DNA from: Oscillatoria salina IIICB1
GTDB lineage: Bacteria; Cyanobacteriota; Cyanobacteriia; Cyanobacteriales; SIO1D9
NCBI RefSeq assembly: GCF_020144665.1
Contig: NZ_JAAHBQ010000010.1
Span: forward strand, 22,134-86,133
Reading direction: 5' to 3'
Length of the DNA: 64,000 bases
The translations under genes were made by a program, and so were the position numbers. The first letter of the stretch is position 1, and each line of letters begins with the position of its first letter. Positions 16,295 through 25,230 of this stretch are shown here, piece by piece. The notes beneath the pieces were generated by a model. The model ran no database searches, was not told where the DNA came from, and worked only from the letters and a program-made list of their open reading frames with translations.

Positions 16295-17533
16295 ATGGTA
16301 AAGTATGACATCCTGATTTTAGCTAACGGACCCGGAGAAGTAACGACTTGGGTGCGACCTGTGGTGAAAGCTTTACGAGAAAAGTTAGCTAGTCAGACCA
16401 GACAAATCAGAATCTCGGTGGTATTATCTCCTTGTAGTCATGCTACCGGAACTGAAGCACAAGTCGCGCAAAGTTACCCAGAAGTAGACCGAACGCAAGC
16501 AGCAAAGGATTTTTTCCCGTTTTTACTTTGGGGGAAAACGGCTCAAAATTGGGACTGGTGCGATAAGGGCGTGGTAGTCTTTTTAGGCGGGGATCAATTT
16601 TTTCCCGTTGTTATCGGTAAGCGTTTGGGTTATCGTACAGTTATTTACGCTGAAGTGGAAGCACGTTGGTATCAGTTCGGCGATCGCTTCGGGGTCAGGA
16701 AACCGGAAATAATTGCGAAAGTGCCAGAAAAATACCATCCTAAGTTTACCGTAGTTGGCGACTTAATGGCAGATATTGCCCAGGTGAGCGATGAGAGAGA
16801 AGAGGAAATAATTGGTATTTTACCGGGATCGAAGAGTTTGAAGCTAATTCCGGGAGTACCATTTACTTGTGCGATCGCCGAATACATTCATTCTCAACGT
16901 CCGCAAACTCGTTTTGTCATCCCAGTTGCACCGACGCTCGATATAGAAACTTTAGCACGATTTGGCGATCGCCAACATAACCCAGTAATTCCTAAATTCG
17001 GTAATGTTAGTGCTAAATTAGTTACCGATGAATCTCACTTTTATCTCGAAACAATTAACGGTTTAAAAATAGAACTTTTCACCGAATTTCCTGCTTACGA
17101 ATTATTAGCCAAATGTTCTCTTTGTTTAACTACGGTTGGCGCTAATACAGCCGAATTAGCTGCTTTAGCTGTCCCAATGATCGTTTTACTACCGACACAA
17201 CAATTAGATGTGATGCGAGCCTGGGATGGCATCCCGGGTCTACTTGCTAATTTACCACTAATCGGTGGTAATTTCGCCAAAATAATTAACTGGTTAGTCT
17301 TGCGAAAAAAACACTTTTATGCTTGGGCTAACATTTGGGCGAATGCGGAAATTGTACCAGAATTAGTAGGAAATTTGCAAGCAGAAGATGTCGCTGGAAT
17401 GGCGATCGATTATTTAGAAAATCCAACAAAATTAGAGTCAATGCGCGAGAGACTCAGACAAGTACGCGGAGAAATTGGTGCAGCCGAAAAATTAGCTAAG
17501 ATAATTGGGGAAGAACTGGAAATAATCAACTAA
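16295..17533 (+). CDS. Lipid-A-disaccharide synthase-related protein
   Basis: The 412-residue protein resembles the cyanobacterial family annotated as lipid-A-disaccharide synthase-related. It has an N-terminal GPGEVTTWVRPV motif at 11-22, a central GILPGSK block near 175, and the C-terminal sugar-nucleotide region with TTVGANTAELAALAVPMIV near 275. This is a GT-B-type layout like LpxB. Many cyanobacteria have a true LpxB elsewhere, so the substrate of this paralogue is unknown. There is no signal peptide. The ATG directly follows STRR repeats and lacks a clear Shine-Dalgarno sequence. It converges on the hybrid kinase gene, with only 8 bases between the stops. Confidence 0.85.
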   Translation: MVKYDILILANGPGEVTTWVRPVVKALREKLASQTRQIRISVVLSPCSHATGTEAQVAQSYPEVDRTQAAKDFFPFLLWGKTAQNWDWCDKGVVVFLGGDQFFPVVIGKRLGYRTVIYAEVEARWYQFGDRFGVRKPEIIAKVPEKYHPKFTVVGDLMADIAQVSDEREEEIIGILPGSKSLKLIPGVPFTCAIAEYIHSQRPQTRFVIPVAPTLDIETLARFGDRQHNPVIPKFGNVSAKLVTDESHFYLETINGLKIELFTEFPAYELLAKCSLCLTTVGANTAELAALAVPMIVLLPTQQLDVMRAWDGIPGLLANLPLIGGNFAKIINWLVLRKKHFYAWANIWANAEIVPELVGNLQAEDVAGMAIDYLENPTKLESMRERLRQVRGEIGAAEKLAKIIGEELEIIN

Positions 17534-17541
17534 ATTTTAGT

Positions 17542-20500
17542 TTAAGATTGGTCAATCAAATCGACAATAGCTTGGTCTTCAAAATTAGCAGCAAGCTCTA
17601 AAATTCGCTTGACAAAAGCTTGATATTGTGGATTAGCCCTTTGCAGAGAGATCGCTTCAGTTTCAATTTGTTCGATATCGCCAATTTTCGCCGCCGCATA
17701 AATTATTTGCAATAGTTCTTTAGGAGGTAAAATCAAATCAGCAGGTGTAGTTTCTCCTAAAGAAAGATCCTCAGCAGAATCAAGCTTATTTTCTGCATAA
17801 ATCCATTGTAAATCGAGATATTTTTCTAAACAGAGTAAAAGTTTTTCCACCTCCACAGGTTTAGGAAGAAAATCATGGCAACCTGACTCAACACTTTTAG
17901 CTCGATCTTCATTCAAAACACTTGCGCTAGAAGCAATAATAATCGTCCTTCGATAGCGTTGAGATTGACGCAAACGGCGGCTAAATTCAAAACCATCCAA
18001 GACAGGCATTACTAAATCAGTAATAACTAAATCAGGCTCAAAATCAGCAACTAAATTTAATCCTTCCTCACCATTAGAAGCCACAGCACAATTAAAATTT
18101 AAACAAGTCAAAAGTTCGCATAAAAAATCACGATTAACTTGTCGATCGTCAACAATCAAAATTTTGCGTACTTTGCCATGATAACTAACGATCTTACCGC
18201 GTTCGGTAAAAGTAATATTATGTTTCCATTCATGAGAGATTGGCAACTCAACATCAAACCAGAACGTACTACCTTGACCTAGAATACTACTAACTTCTAA
18301 ACTACTACCCATCATCCGAACAATTTTTTGAGCGATCGCCAATCCTAAACCAGTACCTTCACTGCGACGAGAATATAAACCTACTTGTTCAAAAGGTAGA
18401 AAAATACTTTCAAGTTTCTCTGCTGGAATACCAACACCTGTATCTTGAACTGAGAAACGCAGGGAAACAACCGAAGAATTAATTTTCAGCTTACGGACAG
18501 AAAAAGTCACAAAACCTAGATCGGTAAATTTAATTGCATTGCTTAATAAATTAATCAAAACTTGACACAAACGTTTATCGTCAGCGCAGACTACTTCTGG
18601 TAAATCATTGTCAGGGACATAGTCAAAATCAATACCCTTTTGTTCGGCACGAATACGGGACATTTCTACTACACCAGATAAACAAGAAGGGAGATTAAAA
18701 TTTTGGGGATAAAGCTCCATTTTGCGAGCTTCAATTTTAGAAAAATCGAGAACATCATTAATTAAATTTAACAAATGAGTTCCACACTGCTCGATAATTT
18801 TAATAGCTGAACGATGGAAATTAAGGTCTTCAGCGCGTTGCAAAATTTGAGTATAGCCTAAAATCCCATTAAGAGGAGTACGCAATTCGTGACTCATATT
18901 AGCGAGAAATTCGCTTTTTGCTTGGTTAGCAACTTCGGCTGCTTCTTTCGCTATTTTTAAATTTTCTTGGGCTTGTTGACGATAGTAAGCTTCGATCGCC
19001 AGAGTAACTAAATTCCCAAGAGAACGAGCAAAACTTTCTTCCTCAATAGTCCAACTGCGGAGTTGATTAATCTGTTCGAGACAAAAACTCCCAACTGTTT
19101 GACCGTTACTCCGAATAGGAATTTCTAAAATTGAGGTAATATTTAAAGGAATTAGATAAGATTCCCTAAACTCACAAGTACGTCGATCGTTTTGCGCATC
19201 GCTAGCAGCAATAACTTGTTCAGTTTGTAGAGCCTGAAAATAATTAGGATAGTCTGCAAGATGCAAATCTGGTTCCAAGGAATGAGAATTTGAACTTAAC
19301 TGATAAAGATCCAGACAAGACCAATGCAAATTATTTTCTGGTTCGGATAACCAAATGCTAACTCGTTCGGTAAAGGTGGTTTTAGCACAAGCTTCAGTGA
19401 CTTTTTGCAAGTTAGTTTGTAAGTTTCCTTGACGTAATGCAGGATCGGCAGTAAGTTCTGCTAAAACCCGATTTTGATTACTTAAAATCGTATTTTTGGC
19501 TTCTAAAGCAGTTTGAGCAAGAACGCGATCGCTGATATCAGTGATTACACCATAGGAAAAAATTTCGCCTCGTTCGTTGCGACAGATAGTAGCATCAGCT
19601 TGACACCAGCGTATTTCACCATTAGTCTTTAAAATACGTCCTTGGTAATGCCAAGATTTTTCTTCCTCAACTGCGGCTGCAACAGAAGAAGTTAAATAAT
19701 TTTCTCGGTCCTCGGGATGTACTGCTTCAATCCAGTTATTAAAGTCTTCAGCGATCGCAACAGCACTCACCCCTGTAAGATCGATAATGCGATCGCTGAC
19801 ATAGTCGATTTGCCAATTACCATTGCGATAACTAGATTGGTAAATTACTCCTGGCATTTGACTGGCGATCGCCGTAAAACGCTCTTCACTTTTTCTTAAG
19901 GAAGCTGTTTCTTGTCGTACTCGTTCCTCTAACTCTTGATTGGCTTTTTTCAATTTCAGTTCTGCCTGTTTATTTTCTGTCACTAAAGCTTTCAAAACTA
20001 GGGTAGTGACAGTAACAACACCAATAAAAGATTGCAGTAACACCAGCGATTGATGATTTAACTCTAAGATTGATAAAGCGATATTCGGATTGTGAATTTT
20101 ATTAACAAAGGAACCGTAACCTTGGGCAGTAGCAATAATAGCAATCAAAACAGCGATCGCTATTAATAAGGTTACAATTGAAGCTTCAAAGCGAAATGCT
20201 GCCCAAATAAGCACTGGGATCAGCATATATTCTACCGGATAACTTTGCCCAAAAGCCAGGTAACTAATAGCAAGTAAAACTCCAAGTAATAGCCAAAACT
20301 CCCCCAGAAAATTTTTCCATAATTTTCTCTGATTTTTTCCCCAAGTTAATAATAAAGGTGTAAAAACAAGAATACCCACTACATTTGCCGTCCACCAAGT
20401 TTGCCAATATTCGCCGTAGTTACTCCAAGGAGTTTGACCAGCCAGGCAAAGTGCTGTTATGCCGATAGTTGCACTTACTGTTGGACTGATTAGGGCAGCA

Positions 20501-20889
20501 AGAAAGATAAATTTAAATAAGTTTTGAGATTTGTCTAACCAGTAACGATAACCGATAAAACGGTTGACTAAAAATGCACCAATTAAAACTTCTGTCGTAT
20601 TAGCTATTGGAATAATTACTGCGATCGCTAAACCAACAAGTGTCGGTTCTTGTGTGGTAATTACTAAGAGCAAACTGCTCAGAAAAATACCGGGTAAAAG
20701 TCGATATCCCCAAAGCAAAACTGCCGCGATCGCTAAACCAGAACCGGGCCAAATTACGCTCACTTTTCCTGATAATGTAGCTAAAGATAGAGCTAGTTGT
20801 GCTATGACAAAGTAAGTTACAGTTACTATCCCGATCCCTAGGAGAGTTTTTGGTATAGAATATAATTGAGATTTTCCTAAGCTTTTCAT
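17542..20889 (-). CDS. MASE1-PAS-GAF hybrid histidine kinase with receiver
   Basis: The 1115-residue protein begins with an eight-helix MASE1 sensor region (about 1-300, with VSVIWPGSGLAIAAVLLWG). It continues with a coiled coil, a PAS domain (about 328-450), a GAF domain (about 460-635), and HisKA with the phospho-accepting His near 666 in NMSHELRTPLNG. The HATPase domain has the DTGVGI and GTGLGLAIAQ motifs. A receiver domain with Asp near 957 (VITDLVMP) and a short helical tail without output domain complete it. It is therefore membrane-bound and passes phosphate to another protein. It is the last gene of a three-gene operon; 32 bases separate it from the preceding response-regulator kinase. 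Confidence 0.95.
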   Translation of the reverse strand: MKSLGKSQLYSIPKTLLGIGIVTVTYFVIAQLALSLATLSGKVSVIWPGSGLAIAAVLLWGYRLLPGIFLSSLLLVITTQEPTLVGLAIAVIIPIANTTEVLIGAFLVNRFIGYRYWLDKSQNLFKFIFLAALISPTVSATIGITALCLAGQTPWSNYGEYWQTWWTANVVGILVFTPLLLTWGKNQRKLWKNFLGEFWLLLGVLLAISYLAFGQSYPVEYMLIPVLIWAAFRFEASIVTLLIAIAVLIAIIATAQGYGSFVNKIHNPNIALSILELNHQSLVLLQSFIGVVTVTTLVLKALVTENKQAELKLKKANQELEERVRQETASLRKSEERFTAIASQMPGVIYQSSYRNGNWQIDYVSDRIIDLTGVSAVAIAEDFNNWIEAVHPEDRENYLTSSVAAAVEEEKSWHYQGRILKTNGEIRWCQADATICRNERGEIFSYGVITDISDRVLAQTALEAKNTILSNQNRVLAELTADPALRQGNLQTNLQKVTEACAKTTFTERVSIWLSEPENNLHWSCLDLYQLSSNSHSLEPDLHLADYPNYFQALQTEQVIAASDAQNDRRTCEFRESYLIPLNITSILEIPIRSNGQTVGSFCLEQINQLRSWTIEEESFARSLGNLVTLAIEAYYRQQAQENLKIAKEAAEVANQAKSEFLANMSHELRTPLNGILGYTQILQRAEDLNFHRSAIKIIEQCGTHLLNLINDVLDFSKIEARKMELYPQNFNLPSCLSGVVEMSRIRAEQKGIDFDYVPDNDLPEVVCADDKRLCQVLINLLSNAIKFTDLGFVTFSVRKLKINSSVVSLRFSVQDTGVGIPAEKLESIFLPFEQVGLYSRRSEGTGLGLAIAQKIVRMMGSSLEVSSILGQGSTFWFDVELPISHEWKHNITFTERGKIVSYHGKVRKILIVDDRQVNRDFLCELLTCLNFNCAVASNGEEGLNLVADFEPDLVITDLVMPVLDGFEFSRRLRQSQRYRRTIIIASSASVLNEDRAKSVESGCHDFLPKPVEVEKLLLCLEKYLDLQWIYAENKLDSAEDLSLGETTPADLILPPKELLQIIYAAAKIGDIEQIETEAISLQRANPQYQAFVKRILELAANFEDQAIVDLIDQS

Positions 20890-20921
20890 GATGAATCACC
20901 TCAAGTAGTTATTCTCAAGTT

Positions 20922-22244
20922 TTAGCTCGATTGTATTGGTAAAATGACCCTAAATTCAGTTCCTTCTCCCTTTTTTGAGGAACAGGCGATCGTTCCGCCA
21001 TGTTTATCTTCGACAATTTCACGTGCAATAGCTAGCCCCAAACCTGTACCTTTACCTACTTCTTTGGTCGTAAACAAATAGTCAAAGATTTTTGCTTGTA
21101 CTTCTGGTTCGATCCCGATGCCATTATCTCTAATTATAATCATAATTTCTGGTTCTGTTGGTAACAATTTGGTTTCAATTATCAAGCAATTTGGATTGGC
21201 TTGGATCTCAGCAAAACTAACTCCACAATTAGCTGCTTCAACAGCATCAATTCCATTAGAAAGTAAATTCATAAATACTTGATTTAGCTGTCCGGGATAA
21301 CAATCAATTTCTGGTAAATTACCGTATTTTTTCTTCACTTCAATTGCCGGACGATTGCGATTAGCTTTGAGCCGATGTTTCAGAATTAAAAGGGTACTAT
21401 CAAGTCCTTCGTGAAGATTGAATTTTACTTTCTTATTTAAGTCAGCACGAGAAAAAGTCCGCATGGAATGGCTAATTTGCAGAATACGTTTGGTTCCTGA
21501 CTGCATTGAAGTGATAAGTTGACAAAAATCTTTAGTTAAATAATCCAATTCGATAGCTGCCATTTTCTCAGCAATTTCTGTCGCAGGTTCGGGATAGTAT
21601 TTTTGATATAATTGAATTAAATTAATCAAGTCTTGGGCATATTCTTCTGCATGAGTCAGATTGCCAACAATAAAGCTAATTGGATTATTAATTTCATGAG
21701 CAATTCCGGCAACTAATTGTCCTAAAGAAGACATTTTTTCATTTAAAATTAATTGAGATTGAAGTTTTGCAAGTTGGCTAGTTCGGTCTAAAACTTTTTG
21801 TTCTAATTGAGTATTAAGTTCGCTTAAGCGCTCGTTTTTTTCAGCCAGTTCTTTCCTTAAGAAACAAAGTTGCAAATGGAGGTTAATTCTCGCTAATACT
21901 TCTTCCTGCTGGAAAGGTTTAGTAATATAATCTACTGCTCCTAGTGAAAGACCTTTGACTTTGTTTTTTGTGTCAGCCAAAGCGGTCATAAAAATAATAG
22001 GTAAATCGTGATATTGAGGATTTTCTTTCAAAAAACGACAGGTTTCAAAACCATCAATTCCTGGCATCATGACATCTAATAAAATCAAGTCAGGAATTGC
22101 GACTTCTACTTTTTTCAGAGCATCTTTACCGTCTTTTGCCACCAAAACTCTAAATCCTGCGTTCTTCAAAAAATTAAAGAGAACTTTAATGTTGGTGGGA
22201 TTGTCATCGACAATTAGCAGGGTGGTTTGTTGGTCAAGATTCAT
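20922..22244 (-). CDS. Response regulator-histidine kinase (REC-HisKA-HATPase)
   Basis: The 440-residue soluble protein has an N-terminal receiver (D57 in LLDVMMPG, K109 in YITKPF) and a coiled coil (about 128-165). The HisKA domain has H183 in the HEINNP box, and the HATPase domain has NQVFMNLLSNGID, DNGIGI and GTGLGLAIA. The receiver-first order suggests a phosphorelay intermediate driven by another kinase. Three bases separate it from the upstream REC-GGDEF-EAL gene, and it precedes the MASE1 kinase, so the three are very likely co-transcribed. The kinase core is of the same subtype as that of the phytochrome-like kinase at 51929. Confidence 0.95.
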   Translation of the reverse strand: MNLDQQTTLLIVDDNPTNIKVLFNFLKNAGFRVLVAKDGKDALKKVEVAIPDLILLDVMMPGIDGFETCRFLKENPQYHDLPIIFMTALADTKNKVKGLSLGAVDYITKPFQQEEVLARINLHLQLCFLRKELAEKNERLSELNTQLEQKVLDRTSQLAKLQSQLILNEKMSSLGQLVAGIAHEINNPISFIVGNLTHAEEYAQDLINLIQLYQKYYPEPATEIAEKMAAIELDYLTKDFCQLITSMQSGTKRILQISHSMRTFSRADLNKKVKFNLHEGLDSTLLILKHRLKANRNRPAIEVKKKYGNLPEIDCYPGQLNQVFMNLLSNGIDAVEAANCGVSFAEIQANPNCLIIETKLLPTEPEIMIIIRDNGIGIEPEVQAKIFDYLFTTKEVGKGTGLGLAIAREIVEDKHGGTIACSSKKGEGTEFRVILPIQSS

Positions 22245-22247
22245 AAA

Positions 22248-24125
22248 TTAGTTAATCGTTAAAAAAAGGTGAAGGCGATCGTTTAAAAGTTGGGTTGCTT
22301 GTTGGCTAGAAATAGGTTTGGCAAAAAGATATCCTTGTCCAAATTCACATTCTAATTCAATTAATTTGGCTAGCTGTTCTTCCGTTTCAATTCCTTCGGC
22401 AACTACATCTATTCCGAGATTATGGGCGAGAGAAATAATTGTTTGGACAATCTGGGTTCCCTCGGAGTTTTCTTGCAAACGGAGGATAAAAGAACGGTCA
22501 ATTTTCAAAGTATCTAGAGGAAAAGAATGTAGGCGACTTAAGGAAGAATAACCAGTACCGAAATCATCAATGCAAAGTTTAATTCCTAAGTTGTGAATTT
22601 GATGAAGAAACTGGATGGCTTTACTAGCGGTTTCTAAAAAAACACTTTCGGTAATTTCAATTTTGATAAATTGGGGAACAATTTCGGCATGATTTAATAT
22701 TAAACTAATTTGCTCAAAAAGTTCCGATTTCTGAAATTGAGTTGGCGAAAAATTAACATTGATTGTGGGTAAATTTTGGGCACCAAATTGATTTTGCCAA
22801 TTTTTTAATTGTTCGCAAGCTAACCGAAAGCCTAAAAGATCGAGTGCTTGAATTTGTCCAATTTCTTCTGCTAGTGTAATAAATTTTGCTGGAGAGAGAA
22901 GTCCTTCTTCGGGATGTCGCCAGCGCATTAAGGCTTCAAAACCAACGAGTTTTTGGGTAGCAAGCTCAAAAATTGGTTGATAATAAAGACAAAATTCTTC
23001 TTGTTTGATTGCACGCTGCAAATCGGCTTCTAGTTGAATTCTTGCTATGGCTTTAGTTTGCATTTTAGCAGTTAGAAAAACATAATTACCTCTGCCTCTA
23101 GCTTTGGCTTGATACATAGCGATATCAGCATCTCTTAAAACTGCTGTGGGTTGAAGATAACTAGTAATTGAAGGAACAATACCAATGCTAGCATCTAAGA
23201 ATACTTGATAGTTGGTCATATAAAAAGGATTTCTCAGTTGTGATAGAAGATGATTGGCGATTTTGTTTAGTCGATCTAATTGCCATTTACCCGCTAATAA
23301 AATCAAAAATTCATCTCCTCCTAATCGAACTATGTTGGCGCTAGAATCGAGGCTTGTTTGTAGCCGCTTGGCAACTTTTTTAAGTAATTCATCTCCCTGG
23401 AGGTGTCCGAAGCGATCGTTAATACTTTTAAAGCGATCTAAGTCGAGAAATAAGACTGCGCAATCACGCTTTAAAAGTTGCTCTGTTCCGAGAATTTCCG
23501 ATAAATGTTGCATTAACCAAGCACGATTTAATAAACCTGTCAGTAAATCGTGAGAAGCTTCGTAAATTAGTTTTTCTTCTCGTGCTTGTAATTTTTGTAG
23601 AGTTTCGTTTAATTTTCGAGTACGTTCGATAACTCGCTGTTCTAGTTGTTGATTGAGTTGTTTTAATTGGTTTTCAGCAGTTTTTCTGGCGGCAATTTCT
23701 TGGGTTAATTGCTGATTTGTTTCTTGGAGAGTGGAAGTTAATTCGTGTAGTCTTAGGTGTAGGGAAATACGACTTAAAACTTCTTCTTGTTGGAAAGGTT
23801 TGGTAATATAATCTACTGCTCCTAAAGCAAAACCTTGTATTTTATTGTCTAGGTCGGCAAGGGCTGTCATAAAGATGATGGGAATGTGTTGGGTGGCTGG
23901 ATTTTTTTTCAGACGACGACAGACTTCAAAGCCGTCAATTGTTGGCATTCTGACATCCAACAAAATTAAATTTGGAGAAATTTCGGTTAATTTTCTTAAG
24001 GCATCTTCTCCATTTGTTGATACTAAAACTCGAAAACCTGTAGATTTTAAGAAGTTAAATAAAATTCGGAGATTATTGGAGTTGTCATCAACGATAAAAA
24101 TTAAGTTTGGTTGATTGACTTTCAT
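22248..24125 (-). CDS. Response regulator with GGDEF and EAL domains
   Basis: The 625-residue protein carries a receiver domain (D57, K109), a coiled coil (about 125-185), a GGDEF domain with intact GGDEF at 269-273, and an EAL domain with EAL at 397-399 followed by the usual DDFGTGYSSLSRL loop. Both catalytic signatures are intact, so it could make or degrade cyclic-di-GMP, or one domain could be regulatory. Receiver phosphorylation by a neighbouring kinase would be the expected switch. It is the first gene of a three-gene operon. A strong intrinsic terminator sits 28-60 bases upstream of its ATG in the same orientation. Confidence 0.95.
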   Translation of the reverse strand: MKVNQPNLIFIVDDNSNNLRILFNFLKSTGFRVLVSTNGEDALRKLTEISPNLILLDVRMPTIDGFEVCRRLKKNPATQHIPIIFMTALADLDNKIQGFALGAVDYITKPFQQEEVLSRISLHLRLHELTSTLQETNQQLTQEIAARKTAENQLKQLNQQLEQRVIERTRKLNETLQKLQAREEKLIYEASHDLLTGLLNRAWLMQHLSEILGTEQLLKRDCAVLFLDLDRFKSINDRFGHLQGDELLKKVAKRLQTSLDSSANIVRLGGDEFLILLAGKWQLDRLNKIANHLLSQLRNPFYMTNYQVFLDASIGIVPSITSYLQPTAVLRDADIAMYQAKARGRGNYVFLTAKMQTKAIARIQLEADLQRAIKQEEFCLYYQPIFELATQKLVGFEALMRWRHPEEGLLSPAKFITLAEEIGQIQALDLLGFRLACEQLKNWQNQFGAQNLPTINVNFSPTQFQKSELFEQISLILNHAEIVPQFIKIEITESVFLETASKAIQFLHQIHNLGIKLCIDDFGTGYSSLSRLHSFPLDTLKIDRSFILRLQENSEGTQIVQTIISLAHNLGIDVVAEGIETEEQLAKLIELECEFGQGYLFAKPISSQQATQLLNDRLHLFLTIN

Positions 24126-24755
24126 CTCAAAAAATGGGGTAAGTTCAATCTAAGAAAAAAAAATCCTTGACGTAGTTAGTCAAGGAAAGAAATTTAGTCA
24201 GTTGATTAGATTTAAAAAGATCCGATCGCGTTTTTTCCACTCTACTTTCAGGAAAAAGTTAGAGTTGGCAATGGCTAGACTAATTTGCCGGGCTGGTGCC
24301 GCGTAAATTTGTTTGGCAATGGTCATTGTTTGAGCGAATCTTAAATATTTTGGTAATATTGAGATAGTCGCACTTCTTGGCGACTCGAAATAGCTGCTTG
24401 AAAAAAGTAAGATATAATACATTAAGTTGTTTTTAATTACTACTTGTTATCTGAATAGCTTAAATCTAGGCTGTGCTGTTTCTGAATCTATCACTCAGTA
24501 AGTTATTTTATAACTTATATTTATTTTAAGTGCAATGATTTGGGGAAGCAATTTAGTTTTAGTGGTTCAGAGTGGGTAATGTGGTGTTCTAAAATACATT
24601 GAAGAAAAATCTCTGCTAGTGAGGCGATCGCGATATTTTTCTCTCTTCAGAAAAAATACTTAACTGATGAGAACTTGTTGCTTTTTGGCGAGAAAAAGCG
24701 GCAAAACTGAGATCGAGAGGTAAAGCAAGGGTAATTTGGCAAGGAGCGAGCAAAA
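24126..24755. other. Long spacer with a leader-like region
   Basis: On the minus strand the region from about 24425 down to 24153 contains a promoter-like TATTATATCTTAC, a short stem GTCGC/GCGAC, and then a strong terminator directly before the REC-GGDEF-EAL gene. An open frame of 74 codons (24198-24422, minus) lies within it but has no ribosome-binding site and no family resemblance. It is not called. The rest (24440-24755) holds nothing I recognise. Confidence 0.45.
24153..24185 (-). terminator. Strong intrinsic terminator or attenuator
   Basis: Read on the minus strand it is a perfect 7-bp stem CCTTGAC/GTCAAGG with a 7-base loop, followed by A and then nine T residues. It stands upstream of, and co-oriented with, the REC-GGDEF-EAL operon. 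It must either end a small upstream transcript or attenuate the operon. Confidence 0.8.
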
Positions 24756-25124
24756 TTACATTTGAGATTGACGCCCCAACTCGTAAACGCCTAAAGCCAT
24801 ACAAGCAAGTATACCTGTGCTGATTGCCCAACTTTGACCGAGACTAACTTCAATACCCCAGTTGCAGAAAATTCCGGCGCCTAAAAAGGGAAAAATACTC
24901 AACAGCGAAGCGTAAAAAGCATTTTGAGACTCTCTAGCGGGGCGAGTTTTCTCGAATTCCTCCGCAGAAAAGTAGAGCGATCGCTCGGCGAAATTTAACC
25001 ATCGGTTAATTTGTTTAGCGATCCAATCTCTTAGTGACGGTAAAAACAAATATAAAGCAAGCGCCCAGAGAGAAACTCCTGCAATAGTGGTAGTATCCAA
25101 ATTGAGTTGAAACGGAACAAGCAT
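24756..25124 (-). CDS. Small cyanobacterial membrane protein of unknown function
   Basis: The 122-residue protein has three predicted membrane segments (about 14-30, 71-92 and 98-114) separated by a charged amphipathic loop (RDWIAKQINRWLNFAERSLYF). I do not recognise a named domain, but the composition and layout fit a conserved cyanobacterial membrane protein. It starts at ATG 25124, next to a TTATCAGT repeat stretch. It has no operon partner: the next gene upstream is separated by repeats and has its own stop about 105 bases away. Confidence 0.65.
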   Translation of the reverse strand: MLVPFQLNLDTTTIAGVSLWALALYLFLPSLRDWIAKQINRWLNFAERSLYFSAEEFEKTRPARESQNAFYASLLSIFPFLGAGIFCNWGIEVSLGQSWAISTGILACMALGVYELGRQSQM

Positions 25125-25126
25125 AT

Positions 25127-25161
25127 CGAGTTATCAGTTATTAGTTATCAGTTATCAGTGT
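25127..25161. repeat. Short TTATCAGT repeat stretch
   Basis: Four degenerate copies of AGTTATCAGT follow each other just upstream of the small membrane protein gene. They belong to the same repeat type seen in other spacers of this window. Confidence 0.55.
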
Positions 25162-25230
25162 ATCTTTCTTGACTTCCCCCTCCTCATTGTTTTTCTTTAA
25201 TCACCACTCTCCAGTTTCAGAATTGCTAAT

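Noticed and set aside
24198..24422. A 74-codon minus-strand frame in the leader before the REC-GGDEF-EAL operon
   Set aside because: No ribosome-binding site and no recognisable family; the region looks more like a leader RNA. A shorter ATG-start frame inside it is possible but unsupported.
24153..24440. A c-di-GMP riboswitch upstream of the REC-GGDEF-EAL gene
   Set aside because: The GEMM-type consensus and tetraloop-receptor features are not found; only a generic stem and a terminator are visible.
24616..24831. A 71-codon minus-strand frame overlapping the small membrane protein gene
   Set aside because: It overlaps a better-supported gene in another frame and has no homology that I can see.
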